Assembly (NCBI GenBank): GCA_900473915.1
Contig: UCNG01000006.1
Coordinates: 186,001 to 250,000, forward strand
DNA length: 64,000 nt
Origin: Hyphomicrobiales bacterium
Lineage (GTDB): Bacteria > Pseudomonadota > Alphaproteobacteria > Rhizobiales > Rhizobiaceae
Reading direction: 5' to 3'
Notes under the pieces: generated by a model
The model's input: only the letters and a program-made list of their open reading frames with translations
Told to the model about the DNA's origin: nothing
Databases searched by the model: none
Shown here: positions 1-8,758 of the stretch, piece after piece
How the letters are laid out: every line of letters starts with the position of its first letter
Numbering within the stretch: position 1 is the stretch's first letter
Program-made: the position numbers and the translations under genes

Positions 1-814
1 GGCTGGTATCCGCATCGGGCCGCCAGGCAAAACTGGGATTGATCGCAATGCGATCGTTCTTGCCCAGATCGTAAGACGTGTTGCTATCGCGGAAAATTCC
101 GTTCAGGCGATAGGTGAAGCGGGGATCGTTGTTGATCGGCCCTGTAATATCGACACCGAATTCCTTGCGTTCAAAGCTTCCGCCGCGCAAATAAATCTCG
201 CGCGAAGCTTCGGCCTGCGGCTGCTTGCTGACCATATTGACGATGCCGCCGACATTGCTCTGGCCAAACAGGGCGGAACTCGGGCCGCGCAGGATTTCCA
301 CGCTTTCCAGAGAATAGGGTTCGACAACAAAGCCCGAATAGCCGCCGGATTGGCTGGCAATCTGGGGAATGCGCAGGCCATCCAGATAAAGGTCAGCCGG
401 AAAGCCGCGCACGGTAAAATAGTCAGAACGAACATCGGCACCATAACGCTGTGCGTTCACATTGGCGCTATAGAGCATCGCTTCGCTGACCGACTGCACC
501 GCGCGGTCATTCATATTATCACGCGTGACGACCGAAATAGACTGCGGCGTTTCGCGGATTGGCACGTCACTTTTGGTTGCCGCACGGCTGTACTCGGCAA
601 TGTAACCTTCCACAGGCGCACGCGGGCCTTTCCCACCGGACGTCTGTATCTCAATCGTGTCGAGCTTGAGGATTCCAGCCTCTTGCGCTGCTGATGGCGC
701 CGCGATTGCGATGGAAGCCGCGCCACCAAGAATTGCGGTTTCCAGCAGACATTTGACGCTCGTCCGTCGCGACTTCTTTGTGCCCTGTTTGCGCGCAGCA
801 CCACTCGTATTCAA
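1..814 (-). CDS. TonB-dependent siderophore receptor, N-terminal part (cut by window edge)
   Basis: Outer-membrane ferric-siderophore receptor; only about 271 N-terminal residues lie in the window. I chose a TTG start at 814 because an AAGGAGAG Shine-Dalgarno (827-820) sits 7 bases before it and the product then begins with basic residues, a hydrophobic stretch and an AAPSAAQ cleavage-like site, as in a signal peptide. After it come a TonB-box-like segment (LDTIEIQTSGG) and a plug domain with the family motifs AMLYSANVNAQ, LRGPSSALFGQ and GGIVNMVSKQP, then the first barrel strands (FTYRLNGIFRDS). The TonB/plug/barrel order is typical of the FhuA/FpvA class; the ligand cannot be told. A candidate Irr box lies upstream, and the AraC gene divergent from it may respond to the same siderophore. 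Confidence 0.85.
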   Translation of the reverse strand, partial: MNTSGAARKQGTKKSRRTSVKCLLETAILGGAASIAIAAPSAAQEAGILKLDTIEIQTSGGKGPRAPVEGYIAEYSRAATKSDVPIRETPQSISVVTRDNMNDRAVQSVSEAMLYSANVNAQRYGADVRSDYFTVRGFPADLYLDGLRIPQIASQSGGYSGFVVEPYSLESVEILRGPSSALFGQSNVGGIVNMVSKQPQAEASREIYLRGGSFERKEFGVDITGPINNDPRFTYRLNGIFRDSNTSYDLGKNDRIAINPSFAWRPDADTS

Positions 815-915
815 TTCGGCTCTCCTTGCCGACCGGCAAGCGGGCGGCACGTTACCCCGCTGGCTGATCATGGCTGCGGGCTATGCAATGATTTTGGCGT
901 TGCGCAAATTTGAAT

Positions 916-932
916 TTCAGAATAATTCTAAT
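916..932. promoter_or_regulatory. Candidate Irr iron-control element (ICE box)
   Basis: TTCAGAA TAA TTCTAAT matches the alphaproteobacterial ICE consensus TTTAGAA-N3-TTCTAAA at 12 of 14 arm positions. It lies about 100 bases upstream of the TTG start of the receptor at 1-814, in the divergent gap with the AraC gene, so iron control through Irr is likely. Confidence 0.5.
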
Positions 933-1008
933 TTGTGCTTATCAATGAACGCGTTACGCGGCTGAATATATTTCAGCAACCTTGATGGAGTCAGGCCAAA
1001 CTCCGTTG

Positions 1009-1061
1009 CAATCGGGTCAAAATTCTGCAATTTCCGTCAAATATGACAATTTCAGTCAAAT
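1009..1061. repeat. Direct repeats with 19-bp period, candidate AraC operator
   Basis: Two near-identical 15-mers, CAATTTCCGTCAAAT at 1028-1042 and CAATTTCAGTCAAAT at 1047-1061, differ at one base and start 19 bases apart. A weaker related copy, CAATCGGGTCAAAAT, starts at 1009, again 19 bases earlier. GGCCAAA also occurs on both sides (994-1000 and 1064-1070). Direct repeats about two helical turns apart are typical AraC-family sites. They overlap the first possible start of the downstream gene, which favours the later start at 1082. Confidence 0.45.
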
Positions 1062-1081
1062 TGGGCCAAACGGAAATTTGC

Positions 1082-1825
1082 ATGCGACCGAAACACGCCA
1101 TCGACTATCAGAATTTACCGCGGCCTTTGGCGGTCATGCGGCGTGAATACAAAACCGGCATGAATTTTGGCTGGCATAGTCATCGGCGCGGACAATTGCT
1201 CTACGGGAATTCCGGTTACATGACGGCGCTCACCGAAGAGGGCGCTTTCATGCTCCCCACAGGCTACGCCGTGTTATTGGGACCGGATCTGCCCCATGCG
1301 GTGGAAACGTTCGGTGAAACGGAAATGTACTCGGTCTATGTGGAAGAGAACATTTCGCGGGATTTGTGGGAAGAAACGCGCGTCCTCAAAGTCTCGGCAT
1401 TGCTCGACGCCAGCATTCAGGCGCTTGCGAATGAGCCCGTGCTTTACGACGAAAACGGGCGCGGTCGGCATCTTTCCGCTCTCATTCTGGACGAAATCCG
1501 CTGTGCGGACAGACAACCGCTGACAGTACCGCTTCCAGCAGAAAAACAGCTGCGAAAACTGTGCCGGAATCTACTGGATGATCCGGGTCTGGACCTTACC
1601 ATCGATGATTGGGCCGAACAGGTGGGTATGAGTCGGCGGACGATGACACGCAAATTTCGCCAGGAAACGGGCATGAGCTTTATCGAATGGCGTCAGCGCC
1701 TGCGCGCTTCCCACGCCATGCGCCGACAGGCTGAAGGGGTCCCATTGGCCGTGGCGAGCGTGGAAGCGGGCTATCAAAGCGTTTCAACGCTGCGCAAAGT
1801 CATGAAAAACCTCAGTCTGGCATGA
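1082..1825 (+). CDS. AraC-family transcriptional regulator, short C-terminus
   Basis: Cytoplasmic regulator with an N-terminal cupin-like sensor (residues about 10-100, including GWHSHRRGQL) and a C-terminal double helix-turn-helix. The start at 1082 (MRPKHAIDY) is preceded by GGAAA and avoids the repeat array; an in-frame ATG at 1043 would add 13 residues. The first helix-turn-helix is complete (WAEQVGMSRRTMTRKF). The second begins with VASVEAGYQSVS but stops at MKNLSLA, before the G-x-x-P-x-x-Y ending usual in the family, so about ten residues are missing or altered. It may be a natural short form or the result of a small deletion. It is divergent from the TonB receptor and probably regulates that gene or the iron pathway it belongs to. 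Confidence 0.75.
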   Translation: MRPKHAIDYQNLPRPLAVMRREYKTGMNFGWHSHRRGQLLYGNSGYMTALTEEGAFMLPTGYAVLLGPDLPHAVETFGETEMYSVYVEENISRDLWEETRVLKVSALLDASIQALANEPVLYDENGRGRHLSALILDEIRCADRQPLTVPLPAEKQLRKLCRNLLDDPGLDLTIDDWAEQVGMSRRTMTRKFRQETGMSFIEWRQRLRASHAMRRQAEGVPLAVASVEAGYQSVSTLRKVMKNLSLA

Positions 1826-1836
1826 CAGCTCCACGT

Positions 1837-3216
1837 TCATCGAATACCCACAAAGGCTTCAACTTCGCGCAACGACCTGGCAATGATTTCAAACATCTCA
1901 TCTGCTTGATGGCGCGTGATAATCAGCGGCGGGCAAAAGGCAACAGCATCGGTCATATTGCGCGAAATCAGACCGTTGCGCTGCATTGCTGAATTCATCA
2001 GTCCACCAAGAACACCTGGCGTGTCGACCGATTTGGACGCCTTGTCATTCACCAGTTCGACCGCCGAGATCAGCCCTACGCCACGTACTTCTCCAACGAG
2101 CGGGCTGGACTTCAGTTCTTCCAGCCGTCCGAGGAAATGAGAGCCGACATTCCGGGCATTTTCGACCAGATTTCGCTCCTGTATAATAGCGAGGTTTTCG
2201 AGAGCAACCACTGCGCCCAGCGGGTGGCCGCCTGCCGTGAACCCGTGTCCGAAGGTCCCGATCTGGTTGCTTTCATCCGCAATGGGGTCGAAAACACGCG
2301 CATTGACCATAAGCGCCGAGAACGGAATATAGCTCGACGTGATCTGCTTCGACATAACCATAATGTCGGGACGTATATCGTAAGTATGTGAGCCGAACAT
2401 ATTCCCCGTTCGGCCAAACCCGCATATCACCTCGTCAGCGACCAGGAGAATGTCGTATTTGGTTAGAACAGCCTGGATTTTCGCGAAATATGTCTTGGGC
2501 GGCGTCACCACGCCTCCAGTCCCCATTACCGGCTCTGCGAAGAATGCCGCAATGGTATCTGGCCCTTCACGCTGGATCAGTGCATCAAGATCCTCGGCGC
2601 ATCGCGTGGCAAAATCTTCCTCCGTTTCTCCAGGGCGTCCATCCTTCCAGTAGTGGGGTGAAGATGTATGAAGGACACGATCGATGGGAAGATCGAAAGA
2701 ACGATGGTTGTTTGGAAGACCGGTGAGGCTCGCGGCTGCGATCGTCACGCCATGATAACCGCGCTGCCGGGCAATGACCTTCTTCTTTTCCAGCTTGCCC
2801 ATGGCATTCGAGCGGTACCAGATCATCTTGAGCACGGTATCGTTGGCCTCCGAGCCGGAATTCGTATAGAAAACCTTGCTCATCGGAACGGGCGCCAGCG
2901 CGACTAACTGTTCCGCAAACTCAATTGCCGGTCCGTGGCTCTTGTGCCCGAAATTATGATAGAAAGGCAGCTTTTGCATCTGCCTTGTCACCGCATCGAT
3001 CAGCCGCTGTTCCTTGAAGCCAACGCCAACGCTCCAGAGACCGGACAGGCCTTCGATATAGCGGTTGCCCTCATGGTCGAAGACATAGATGCCCTCGCCG
3101 TTTTCGATGATCATTGGGCCAACTTCCAGATGCTTTTTGGCATTGGTATAGCCATGAAAATGAAACTCGATGTCTTTGGCTTCGAGCGTATCATCGAAGT
3201 TTGCAAGCGTATTCAT
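1837..3216 (-). CDS. Class III (omega-amino acid) aminotransferase
   Basis: PLP-dependent aminotransferase, 459 residues, the usual length for omega-amino acid:pyruvate or beta-alanine transaminases. Visible landmarks are the phosphate-binding GSEAN (121-125), GYHG (153-156), the cofactor aspartate in ADEV (D261) and the Schiff-base lysine in MSKQITSSY (K290). The N-terminal YIEGLSGLWSVGVGF segment is characteristic of this subgroup. It is the last gene of the hyuB-hyuA-permease operon, 36 bases after the permease. The context suggests that it removes the terminal amino group from an omega- or beta-amino acid released by the HyuAB enzyme, giving a semialdehyde. The exact substrate cannot be read from the sequence. 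Confidence 0.88.
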   Translation of the reverse strand: MNTLANFDDTLEAKDIEFHFHGYTNAKKHLEVGPMIIENGEGIYVFDHEGNRYIEGLSGLWSVGVGFKEQRLIDAVTRQMQKLPFYHNFGHKSHGPAIEFAEQLVALAPVPMSKVFYTNSGSEANDTVLKMIWYRSNAMGKLEKKKVIARQRGYHGVTIAAASLTGLPNNHRSFDLPIDRVLHTSSPHYWKDGRPGETEEDFATRCAEDLDALIQREGPDTIAAFFAEPVMGTGGVVTPPKTYFAKIQAVLTKYDILLVADEVICGFGRTGNMFGSHTYDIRPDIMVMSKQITSSYIPFSALMVNARVFDPIADESNQIGTFGHGFTAGGHPLGAVVALENLAIIQERNLVENARNVGSHFLGRLEELKSSPLVGEVRGVGLISAVELVNDKASKSVDTPGVLGGLMNSAMQRNGLISRNMTDAVAFCPPLIITRHQADEMFEIIARSLREVEAFVGIR

Positions 3217-3252
3217 GAAAACTTTCCTTGCCTGAATGAAATTGATTACAGT

Positions 3253-4608
3253 TCAGCCTGCCGCCAGAAACCACGAGCGGCGAGCCTGACTCAAACCTGC
3301 CCCATAGATCACGAAGGCAATGATTGCCGTTGCCGGCGCGGAAAGCTCGGCATAAGTCCCGCCCCAGATGTGCAGGGCAATGCCCATTGCCGCCGCGATG
3401 AACCAGGCACTGATGCCCAGCGGGTTGAAAGTCGGCACGTGGCTGGAACGGTATTCGATGGTATCTCCAACGAGCGCGCTATAGCGATCGATCAGAATAT
3501 GCGCCATGGCGACCGCCACCCAGGCCACTACAAAAATACCCTGATAGGCAAGAGCAGTAAGCAGATAGGCGAAAACATTTGCGAGCATGAGCACGTAGAC
3601 AATCGCCCCCACTGCTATCGCCCAGCCGAACCGCCCGAACGGCACCCGGCCGAAGAGTTGTGCGAGCGCCTCCAGATTGACGGCGGCGAGATAATAATTG
3701 GCCGTGTTGATGCGGGTCTGCGTTACCCAGACAAAGAGCAGGCCCCACACGCCCATGAGCTTCAAAAGTGCCAGCAGCACGCTGACCTCGGAAAGCGCTC
3801 CCAGATCCGGCACTGTACCAATCATGAACATTCCAAAAAGGCCACTCACGACAAAGGCCATGGCATAGAAGGGCATGCCGAAGTTGAACCAGGCGTGGTA
3901 GCTTGTATCTTCTTCGCGTCCAAAACGGGCATAGTCGAAGGTAAACAGCATCAGCACCCAGACGCCCATGTAATAGACGAAACATGACCACCATCCGCCC
4001 GCTGGCACACCAGCCTCTGGACCGAGGTTCAGCCATTTGTTGCTGTAACCATATTCGCCTATCGCGAGCGCAACCGCGACGATGAGACCCAGAATATAGA
4101 ACGGCAAGAGCACGCCGTTAAACTTGTCGAGCCAGGTCTGGATACTGCCAAAAATCAGCGACACGCTGTAAATTACGACGATCAGGGCCGCGACCGGATA
4201 GGAGATGGACGGCAGGCTGGTATTGATGCCGACCGCAATGACCGAGCCCTCGAAAACCGCATAGTAAATCGCAGTCGCGCAGAAAATGAGAGTGGCGAGG
4301 CCCGCTCCAACATTACCGAACAGCACGCGCGAGAACAGAGCGACAGAAAGCCCGGTACGGATAGCGAAACGGCTCAGCACCGAATTCACAAGTCCGTAGA
4401 CGACAACGGACAGGACCATGCCGATAATGGCATTGCGCGTACCGAAATTGAGCGCCATTGCAGCACCGACGACAATGTAGAAAACGGCGCTGCATACTGC
4501 CCACCAGGCCATTGTCAGGGCCGCCTTGGGCATACGTGCGTGTTTTGGCACCGCCATGTTGGAAAAATCGGAAGCCCCCGTCTCCCCAGCTGATAGTTTG
4601 CCTGCCAT
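3253..4608 (-). CDS. NCS1-family permease (cytosine/purine/hydantoin type)
   Basis: Inner-membrane secondary transporter of 451 residues with about twelve hydrophobic segments; the family imports nucleobases, allantoin, hydantoins and related compounds with H+ or Na+. The frame stays open to 4719, but that would overlap hyuA by 55 bases and add 37 polar residues. The ATG at 4608 has a strong GGGAGGGG a few bases upstream and starts MAGKLSAGETGASDF, so I use it. It sits between hyuA and the aminotransferase on the same strand and most likely imports the substrate of HyuAB. Confidence 0.85.
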   Translation of the reverse strand: MAGKLSAGETGASDFSNMAVPKHARMPKAALTMAWWAVCSAVFYIVVGAAMALNFGTRNAIIGMVLSVVVYGLVNSVLSRFAIRTGLSVALFSRVLFGNVGAGLATLIFCATAIYYAVFEGSVIAVGINTSLPSISYPVAALIVVIYSVSLIFGSIQTWLDKFNGVLLPFYILGLIVAVALAIGEYGYSNKWLNLGPEAGVPAGGWWSCFVYYMGVWVLMLFTFDYARFGREEDTSYHAWFNFGMPFYAMAFVVSGLFGMFMIGTVPDLGALSEVSVLLALLKLMGVWGLLFVWVTQTRINTANYYLAAVNLEALAQLFGRVPFGRFGWAIAVGAIVYVLMLANVFAYLLTALAYQGIFVVAWVAVAMAHILIDRYSALVGDTIEYRSSHVPTFNPLGISAWFIAAAMGIALHIWGGTYAELSAPATAIIAFVIYGAGLSQARRSWFLAAG

Positions 4609-4664
4609 TGTTATCCCCTCCCAGGTTGCAGACAGTCGCCCCGCACTGACGGCGGGGTGCGTCG

Positions 4665-6746
4665 TCAGTTTTTTCTTGTCAGCAGATAGCTGCCACTTTC
4701 GTGCAGAACGCTTGTCCAACCGGGTTCGATAACGATGGTTGTCGTCACTTCCTCGATGATCGCCGGACCTTCTATGCGCGAGCCCGCGCCAAGCTTCCCG
4801 CCATCATAGATCGGTGTGGAAACAGGCTTGCCCGACTGATCGAAGATCGCATCGCGATAGCCTTTCAGCGCTTCCCTGCCTTGATCGCTTTGCGCAAGTT
4901 TCGGTGGGCGCACCTTTTCGATGCGCCCATAGATCGTCGATTCGAGGTTCACCACTTCAACGGCGCTGTGGGGCTCGGCATAGGTATAGAGTTCCTCATG
5001 GCGTGCGTGGAAAGCATCCTTCACCCTTTCAATCGTGTTTTCGTCGATTGTGAAGTTTCCGATATCGACCGTGCATTCGTGGACCTGACCGACATAGCGC
5101 ATGTCGATTGAACGCTTGACGTCGATGGCTTCCGGCGCGAAGCCATCCGCTTCCAGATGTGCAACACCTTTTGCCTCGATTTCCTTGAACAGGCTGCCGA
5201 TCCGCGCGCAGGCAGCCGCATTGTCGAGACGGACAGGTGCCGGAGCCATGTAATTATATTTCACATCCGAAATAATCTGGCCGAAGGCGCACAGTCCGGA
5301 AGCGAGTTTTGGCAGAATGATGGTATTGATGCCCATTTCCCGCGCCAGCGCAGTAATATGCGCAGCAGTTGCTCCGCCTGCTCCGACCAGCACGAAATCA
5401 CGTGGATCATAACCGCGTTCGACCGAAACGCGCCGAATGCCATTGACCATGCTGTTGTTGACGATAGCGAACATGCCGTAGGCTGCCTGCTCCACGGAAA
5501 TGCCAAGCGGTTCAGCCACCCGTGCCACTGCCGCACGGGCCTTTCCGAGATCGAGCGGCAGCTTGCCGCCCAGAAGCCCTTGCGGATTGAGATAGCCGAG
5601 CACAAGATTAGCGTCGGATGTGGTGGGCTCCACGCCGCCCCTGCCATAGCATGCCGGGCCGGGCTCGGAACCGGCGGATTGCGGGCCGACCTGCAAAAGC
5701 CCGAGCGGATCGATCCAGCCGATAGAGCCGCCGCCTGCCCCCAGCGTCTCCACCTGAATCATCGGCACACCGATGCGGTAACGCAGGAAATCGATATTCT
5801 TGTTTAGATTGGTCTGACCGTTGCGGGTGAGAGTAATATCGAAGGATGTTCCCCCCATATCGACAGTAATGACATTCTTCTGCTCGAAGGGAGCGCCAGC
5901 ATAAAGCCCCGCCTGCGGCGCGGATGCGGGACCGGAATTGATGGCATAAACGGAACGGTCGGTCATGACCTGTCCAACGGCAAGCCCACCATTCGACTGG
6001 AAATAGCGCACCGGCTGTTTCGCGCCAAGCTTTTGGAAATAGGCATCGACGGCGGTGACATAGCGGCGCATGACCGGGGCGAGATAGGCATTGGTCACCG
6101 CAGTGGAGGTGCGGGTATATTCGCGCACCTGCGGATAAAGCTCGCTGCCAACCGTCAGAATAGCATCTGGCATCATTTCACGGACAATTTCCGCTGCACG
6201 CTGTTCATGCATCTGATCAAGGACCGACCAGACGAAGGAAATAGCGACAGTCTCGACACCTTCCTCCAGGAACAGGCGACAGGCGTCGCGCACATCTTCT
6301 TCATGCAGGGGCGTGCGTATAGTGCCGTCGGACAACACACGCTCGCGCACACCGTGCCGCAGATAACGCGGCACGAGCATAGTCGCGGCCGGATATTCGG
6401 GATCGTAACGGAAGCCGTCTTCCTTGTGTCCGTTGCGGATTTCGATGGAATCCTCATGGCCTGCCGTGCAGATCAGCCCTGTCTTGCCGCCGCGATGGGT
6501 AATGAGCGCATTGAGGCCGACAGTAGTGCCATTGATGCACAGATCGCAGCTGGCAATGATTTCCTCAATCGGCTTTCCCAACTCGGCGGAAATGAGCCCA
6601 AGGCCGTTTTCGATTGCTTTTGTGGGGTCGGAAGGCGTGGAGAGCGCCTTGAACAGCTTGACGTCCCCCGTTTCGCGATCGGCGATGACAAAATCGGTGA
6701 AAGTGCCGCCGGCGTCGATACCGAGGCGGTAGGAATGCATGGTCAT
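4665..6746 (-). CDS. hyuA: Hydantoinase/oxoprolinase family protein, subunit A
   Basis: ATP-dependent cyclic-amide hydrolase subunit of 693 residues. It has the ASKHA-type ATP sites: phosphate-1 GIDAGGTFTDF near residue 9, phosphate-2 ITVDMGGTSFDITL in the middle, and the adenosine motif LVGAGGATAAHI. HyuA proteins phosphorylate the amide or imide oxygen, and HyuB completes ring opening in N-methylhydantoinase, 5-oxoprolinase, acetophenone carboxylase and caprolactamase. It follows hyuB by 12 bases and is followed by the NCS1 permease, so the two subunits are co-expressed. The order hyuB-hyuA-permease-aminotransferase favours a lactam or hydantoin over oxoproline, but that is inference. Confidence 0.9.
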   Translation of the reverse strand: MTMHSYRLGIDAGGTFTDFVIADRETGDVKLFKALSTPSDPTKAIENGLGLISAELGKPIEEIIASCDLCINGTTVGLNALITHRGGKTGLICTAGHEDSIEIRNGHKEDGFRYDPEYPAATMLVPRYLRHGVRERVLSDGTIRTPLHEEDVRDACRLFLEEGVETVAISFVWSVLDQMHEQRAAEIVREMMPDAILTVGSELYPQVREYTRTSTAVTNAYLAPVMRRYVTAVDAYFQKLGAKQPVRYFQSNGGLAVGQVMTDRSVYAINSGPASAPQAGLYAGAPFEQKNVITVDMGGTSFDITLTRNGQTNLNKNIDFLRYRIGVPMIQVETLGAGGGSIGWIDPLGLLQVGPQSAGSEPGPACYGRGGVEPTTSDANLVLGYLNPQGLLGGKLPLDLGKARAAVARVAEPLGISVEQAAYGMFAIVNNSMVNGIRRVSVERGYDPRDFVLVGAGGATAAHITALAREMGINTIILPKLASGLCAFGQIISDVKYNYMAPAPVRLDNAAACARIGSLFKEIEAKGVAHLEADGFAPEAIDVKRSIDMRYVGQVHECTVDIGNFTIDENTIERVKDAFHARHEELYTYAEPHSAVEVVNLESTIYGRIEKVRPPKLAQSDQGREALKGYRDAIFDQSGKPVSTPIYDGGKLGAGSRIEGPAIIEEVTTTIVIEPGWTSVLHESGSYLLTRKN

Positions 6747-6758
6747 GACTGGTCTTCC

Positions 6759-8519
6759 TTACGCTATGGCTCTGAGCTGTTCCGTTGCAGCCATGTCGAC
6801 GTCGAGTGTCTGCGGATTGGTGATCACCACGCCGTAGTCGAGACGGGCTCCCTCAAGGGAAACAAGGCCGTTGCGCACGTCCCAAACCACCTTCTCGACC
6901 GGACGTTCGAGCGGATTGCCATAGCCACCGCCGCCGGGATTAAGGTTGGTGATCGTCTGGCCCGGCTTGATGGTTTCGATGATATTCTTGCGGGCGACTT
7001 CGACATTGCCGTCACGGCGAAGCTCGACACGACCGACCTTGGTATCCACCATCGCTGATTTCGCGCCTGCAGCACCCATGGCGGGGATACGTCGGCCTTC
7101 GCCAAAGCCAATGCACAGCATATCGCCATTGAGAGGCTCAACCTCCCAAGCCGTGCCCGAACCGCCGCGGAACTTTCCTGCGCCGCCAGAGTCAGTCATC
7201 AGGGCATAACGGTGAATGATGATGGGATAGGAGTATTCGAGCAGTTCGACGTCGCCCGACGTCAATGCCCCAAAACAACATTCCGGGCCGACTGCATGCC
7301 AACCATCCTGCTTCGGCGTCGCTCCACCGCCAGAGATGATCGTGGCTAGCACCATAGTGACGAATTCCTCATTGGTGCGGGCATCGCGACCGGCGATGTT
7401 GAGACCGTTGGCATGCCCCCAGGAAGCGGAGACTTTCGACGGCATGGCCTTTTCGAAGGCAAGGCGAACCGCATCTGTCAATGTTTCCATTGGCGTTGTC
7501 GTACAGTTCATGTGCGGGGCAGGTTCCTGCGCATTACAGAGTGTGCCTTTTGGCCCGAAATCAATGCTGACACAACGATAAAGCCCCTCGTTATACGGAG
7601 GCGGCAGTGCGGCAAACATCATCAGGCCGAGATAAACGCCGGAATGGGAATTTCCCTCGTAGGAGTTGATGAAATAGGGCACCTGCGGCGGGCTATCGAT
7701 AACGATATGGCAATTTTCGCCTGTGATCGTCACCGTTGCCTTGATCTCAAAATCTCCAAAGCCATGTCCTGCGTCTTCCAGAATAGCAGCACCTTCATAG
7801 GTGCCGTCCGGCACGGCGCCAATCAGCGCGCGCATATGTCTGTCGGCCATGTCGAGCAGCGTATCCACGCAAGCATCCACTTCCGCCTTGCCATACTTGT
7901 CGAGCATGGCGATCAGATTGCGCTCACCCACCTGACAGGCGCCGATCAGGGCGCGGAAATCGCCTTCCTGATCGCGGCGGGCACGCATGTTGGTGAGGAT
8001 CATGTTGATCACATCGTGACGCGGCTTGCCCCGATCCCATATCTTCACCGGAGGAATGCGCAGGCATTCGGCATAGATTTCGGTGGCGTTGGGATTGTAG
8101 CCCGCCGGAACCGGCCCGCCGATATCGGTCAAATGTCCCTTGCAAACGGTCCAGTAAACCAGTTCACCTTCATAGAAGACGGGTTTGTACATGCAGGTGT
8201 CGATGGCATGGCTGCCCCCGAAAGCCGGATCGTTATGAAGAAAAAGATCCCCTTCATGGATATCATCCCCGAAAAATGCAGCCACCGCCTTCATCGCCGG
8301 AATGAGCGAACCGAGATGGATGGGAATATCCTGCCCTTGCAGGATCATTTCCGGCCGCGCATTGAATAGCGCCGTCGAATAGTCGTGAGCCAGGTTGAAA
8401 ACCGAGGATCGCGCCGTCTTTTCCAACGCAAGCGTCATTTCGCGCTGGGTTGTTTCGAGCATGCCGCGCACGACCGAAAGCGTGATCGGGTCTACTTTGG
8501 AGATATGGGAATGAAGCAT
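6759..8519 (-). CDS. hyuB: Hydantoinase/oxoprolinase family protein, subunit B
   Basis: Partner subunit of HyuA, 586 residues. Typical HyuB motifs are DPITLSVVRGMLE at the start, FLHNDPAFGGSHAIDTC, DIGGPVPAGYNPNATEIYAE, and the C-terminal glycine-rich GGGGYGNPLER. The metal-ligand-like acidic and histidine residues of the family (HND, GHLTDIG) are present. I use the ATG at 8519, preceded by GCGGGAA; a TTG at 8570 would add 17 residues with no family similarity. First gene of the operon; the divergent AraC gene starts 240 bases away and is the likely regulator. Confidence 0.9.
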   Translation of the reverse strand: MLHSHISKVDPITLSVVRGMLETTQREMTLALEKTARSSVFNLAHDYSTALFNARPEMILQGQDIPIHLGSLIPAMKAVAAFFGDDIHEGDLFLHNDPAFGGSHAIDTCMYKPVFYEGELVYWTVCKGHLTDIGGPVPAGYNPNATEIYAECLRIPPVKIWDRGKPRHDVINMILTNMRARRDQEGDFRALIGACQVGERNLIAMLDKYGKAEVDACVDTLLDMADRHMRALIGAVPDGTYEGAAILEDAGHGFGDFEIKATVTITGENCHIVIDSPPQVPYFINSYEGNSHSGVYLGLMMFAALPPPYNEGLYRCVSIDFGPKGTLCNAQEPAPHMNCTTTPMETLTDAVRLAFEKAMPSKVSASWGHANGLNIAGRDARTNEEFVTMVLATIISGGGATPKQDGWHAVGPECCFGALTSGDVELLEYSYPIIIHRYALMTDSGGAGKFRGGSGTAWEVEPLNGDMLCIGFGEGRRIPAMGAAGAKSAMVDTKVGRVELRRDGNVEVARKNIIETIKPGQTITNLNPGGGGYGNPLERPVEKVVWDVRNGLVSLEGARLDYGVVITNPQTLDVDMAATEQLRAIA

Positions 8520-8758
8520 CGTGTTCCCGCTGGTTGAAGCGTGAACCGACGGCCTGGAAACCGTTTGCAATCCGAAAAATCTGTTCCCCGGCCGCCGGTA
8601 TCTGTCGCACCGTTGAAGCCAGGATCAATCTAGGCAGAGTTTTTCGCACCGGTCTTTGCAGGCAGAGAACAATAAGTTGCGCGGCAACGCACAAGCTGTC
8701 ATTTCCGTTGCCTGACCGAGATCATGCGCGTACCTTCATTTTCAAGAGGGGAAGCCGC

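Noticed and set aside
6033-8369. Large plus-strand open frames inside hyuA and hyuB
   Set aside because: The minus strand has full HyuA and HyuB proteins, and these frames have no recognised motif.
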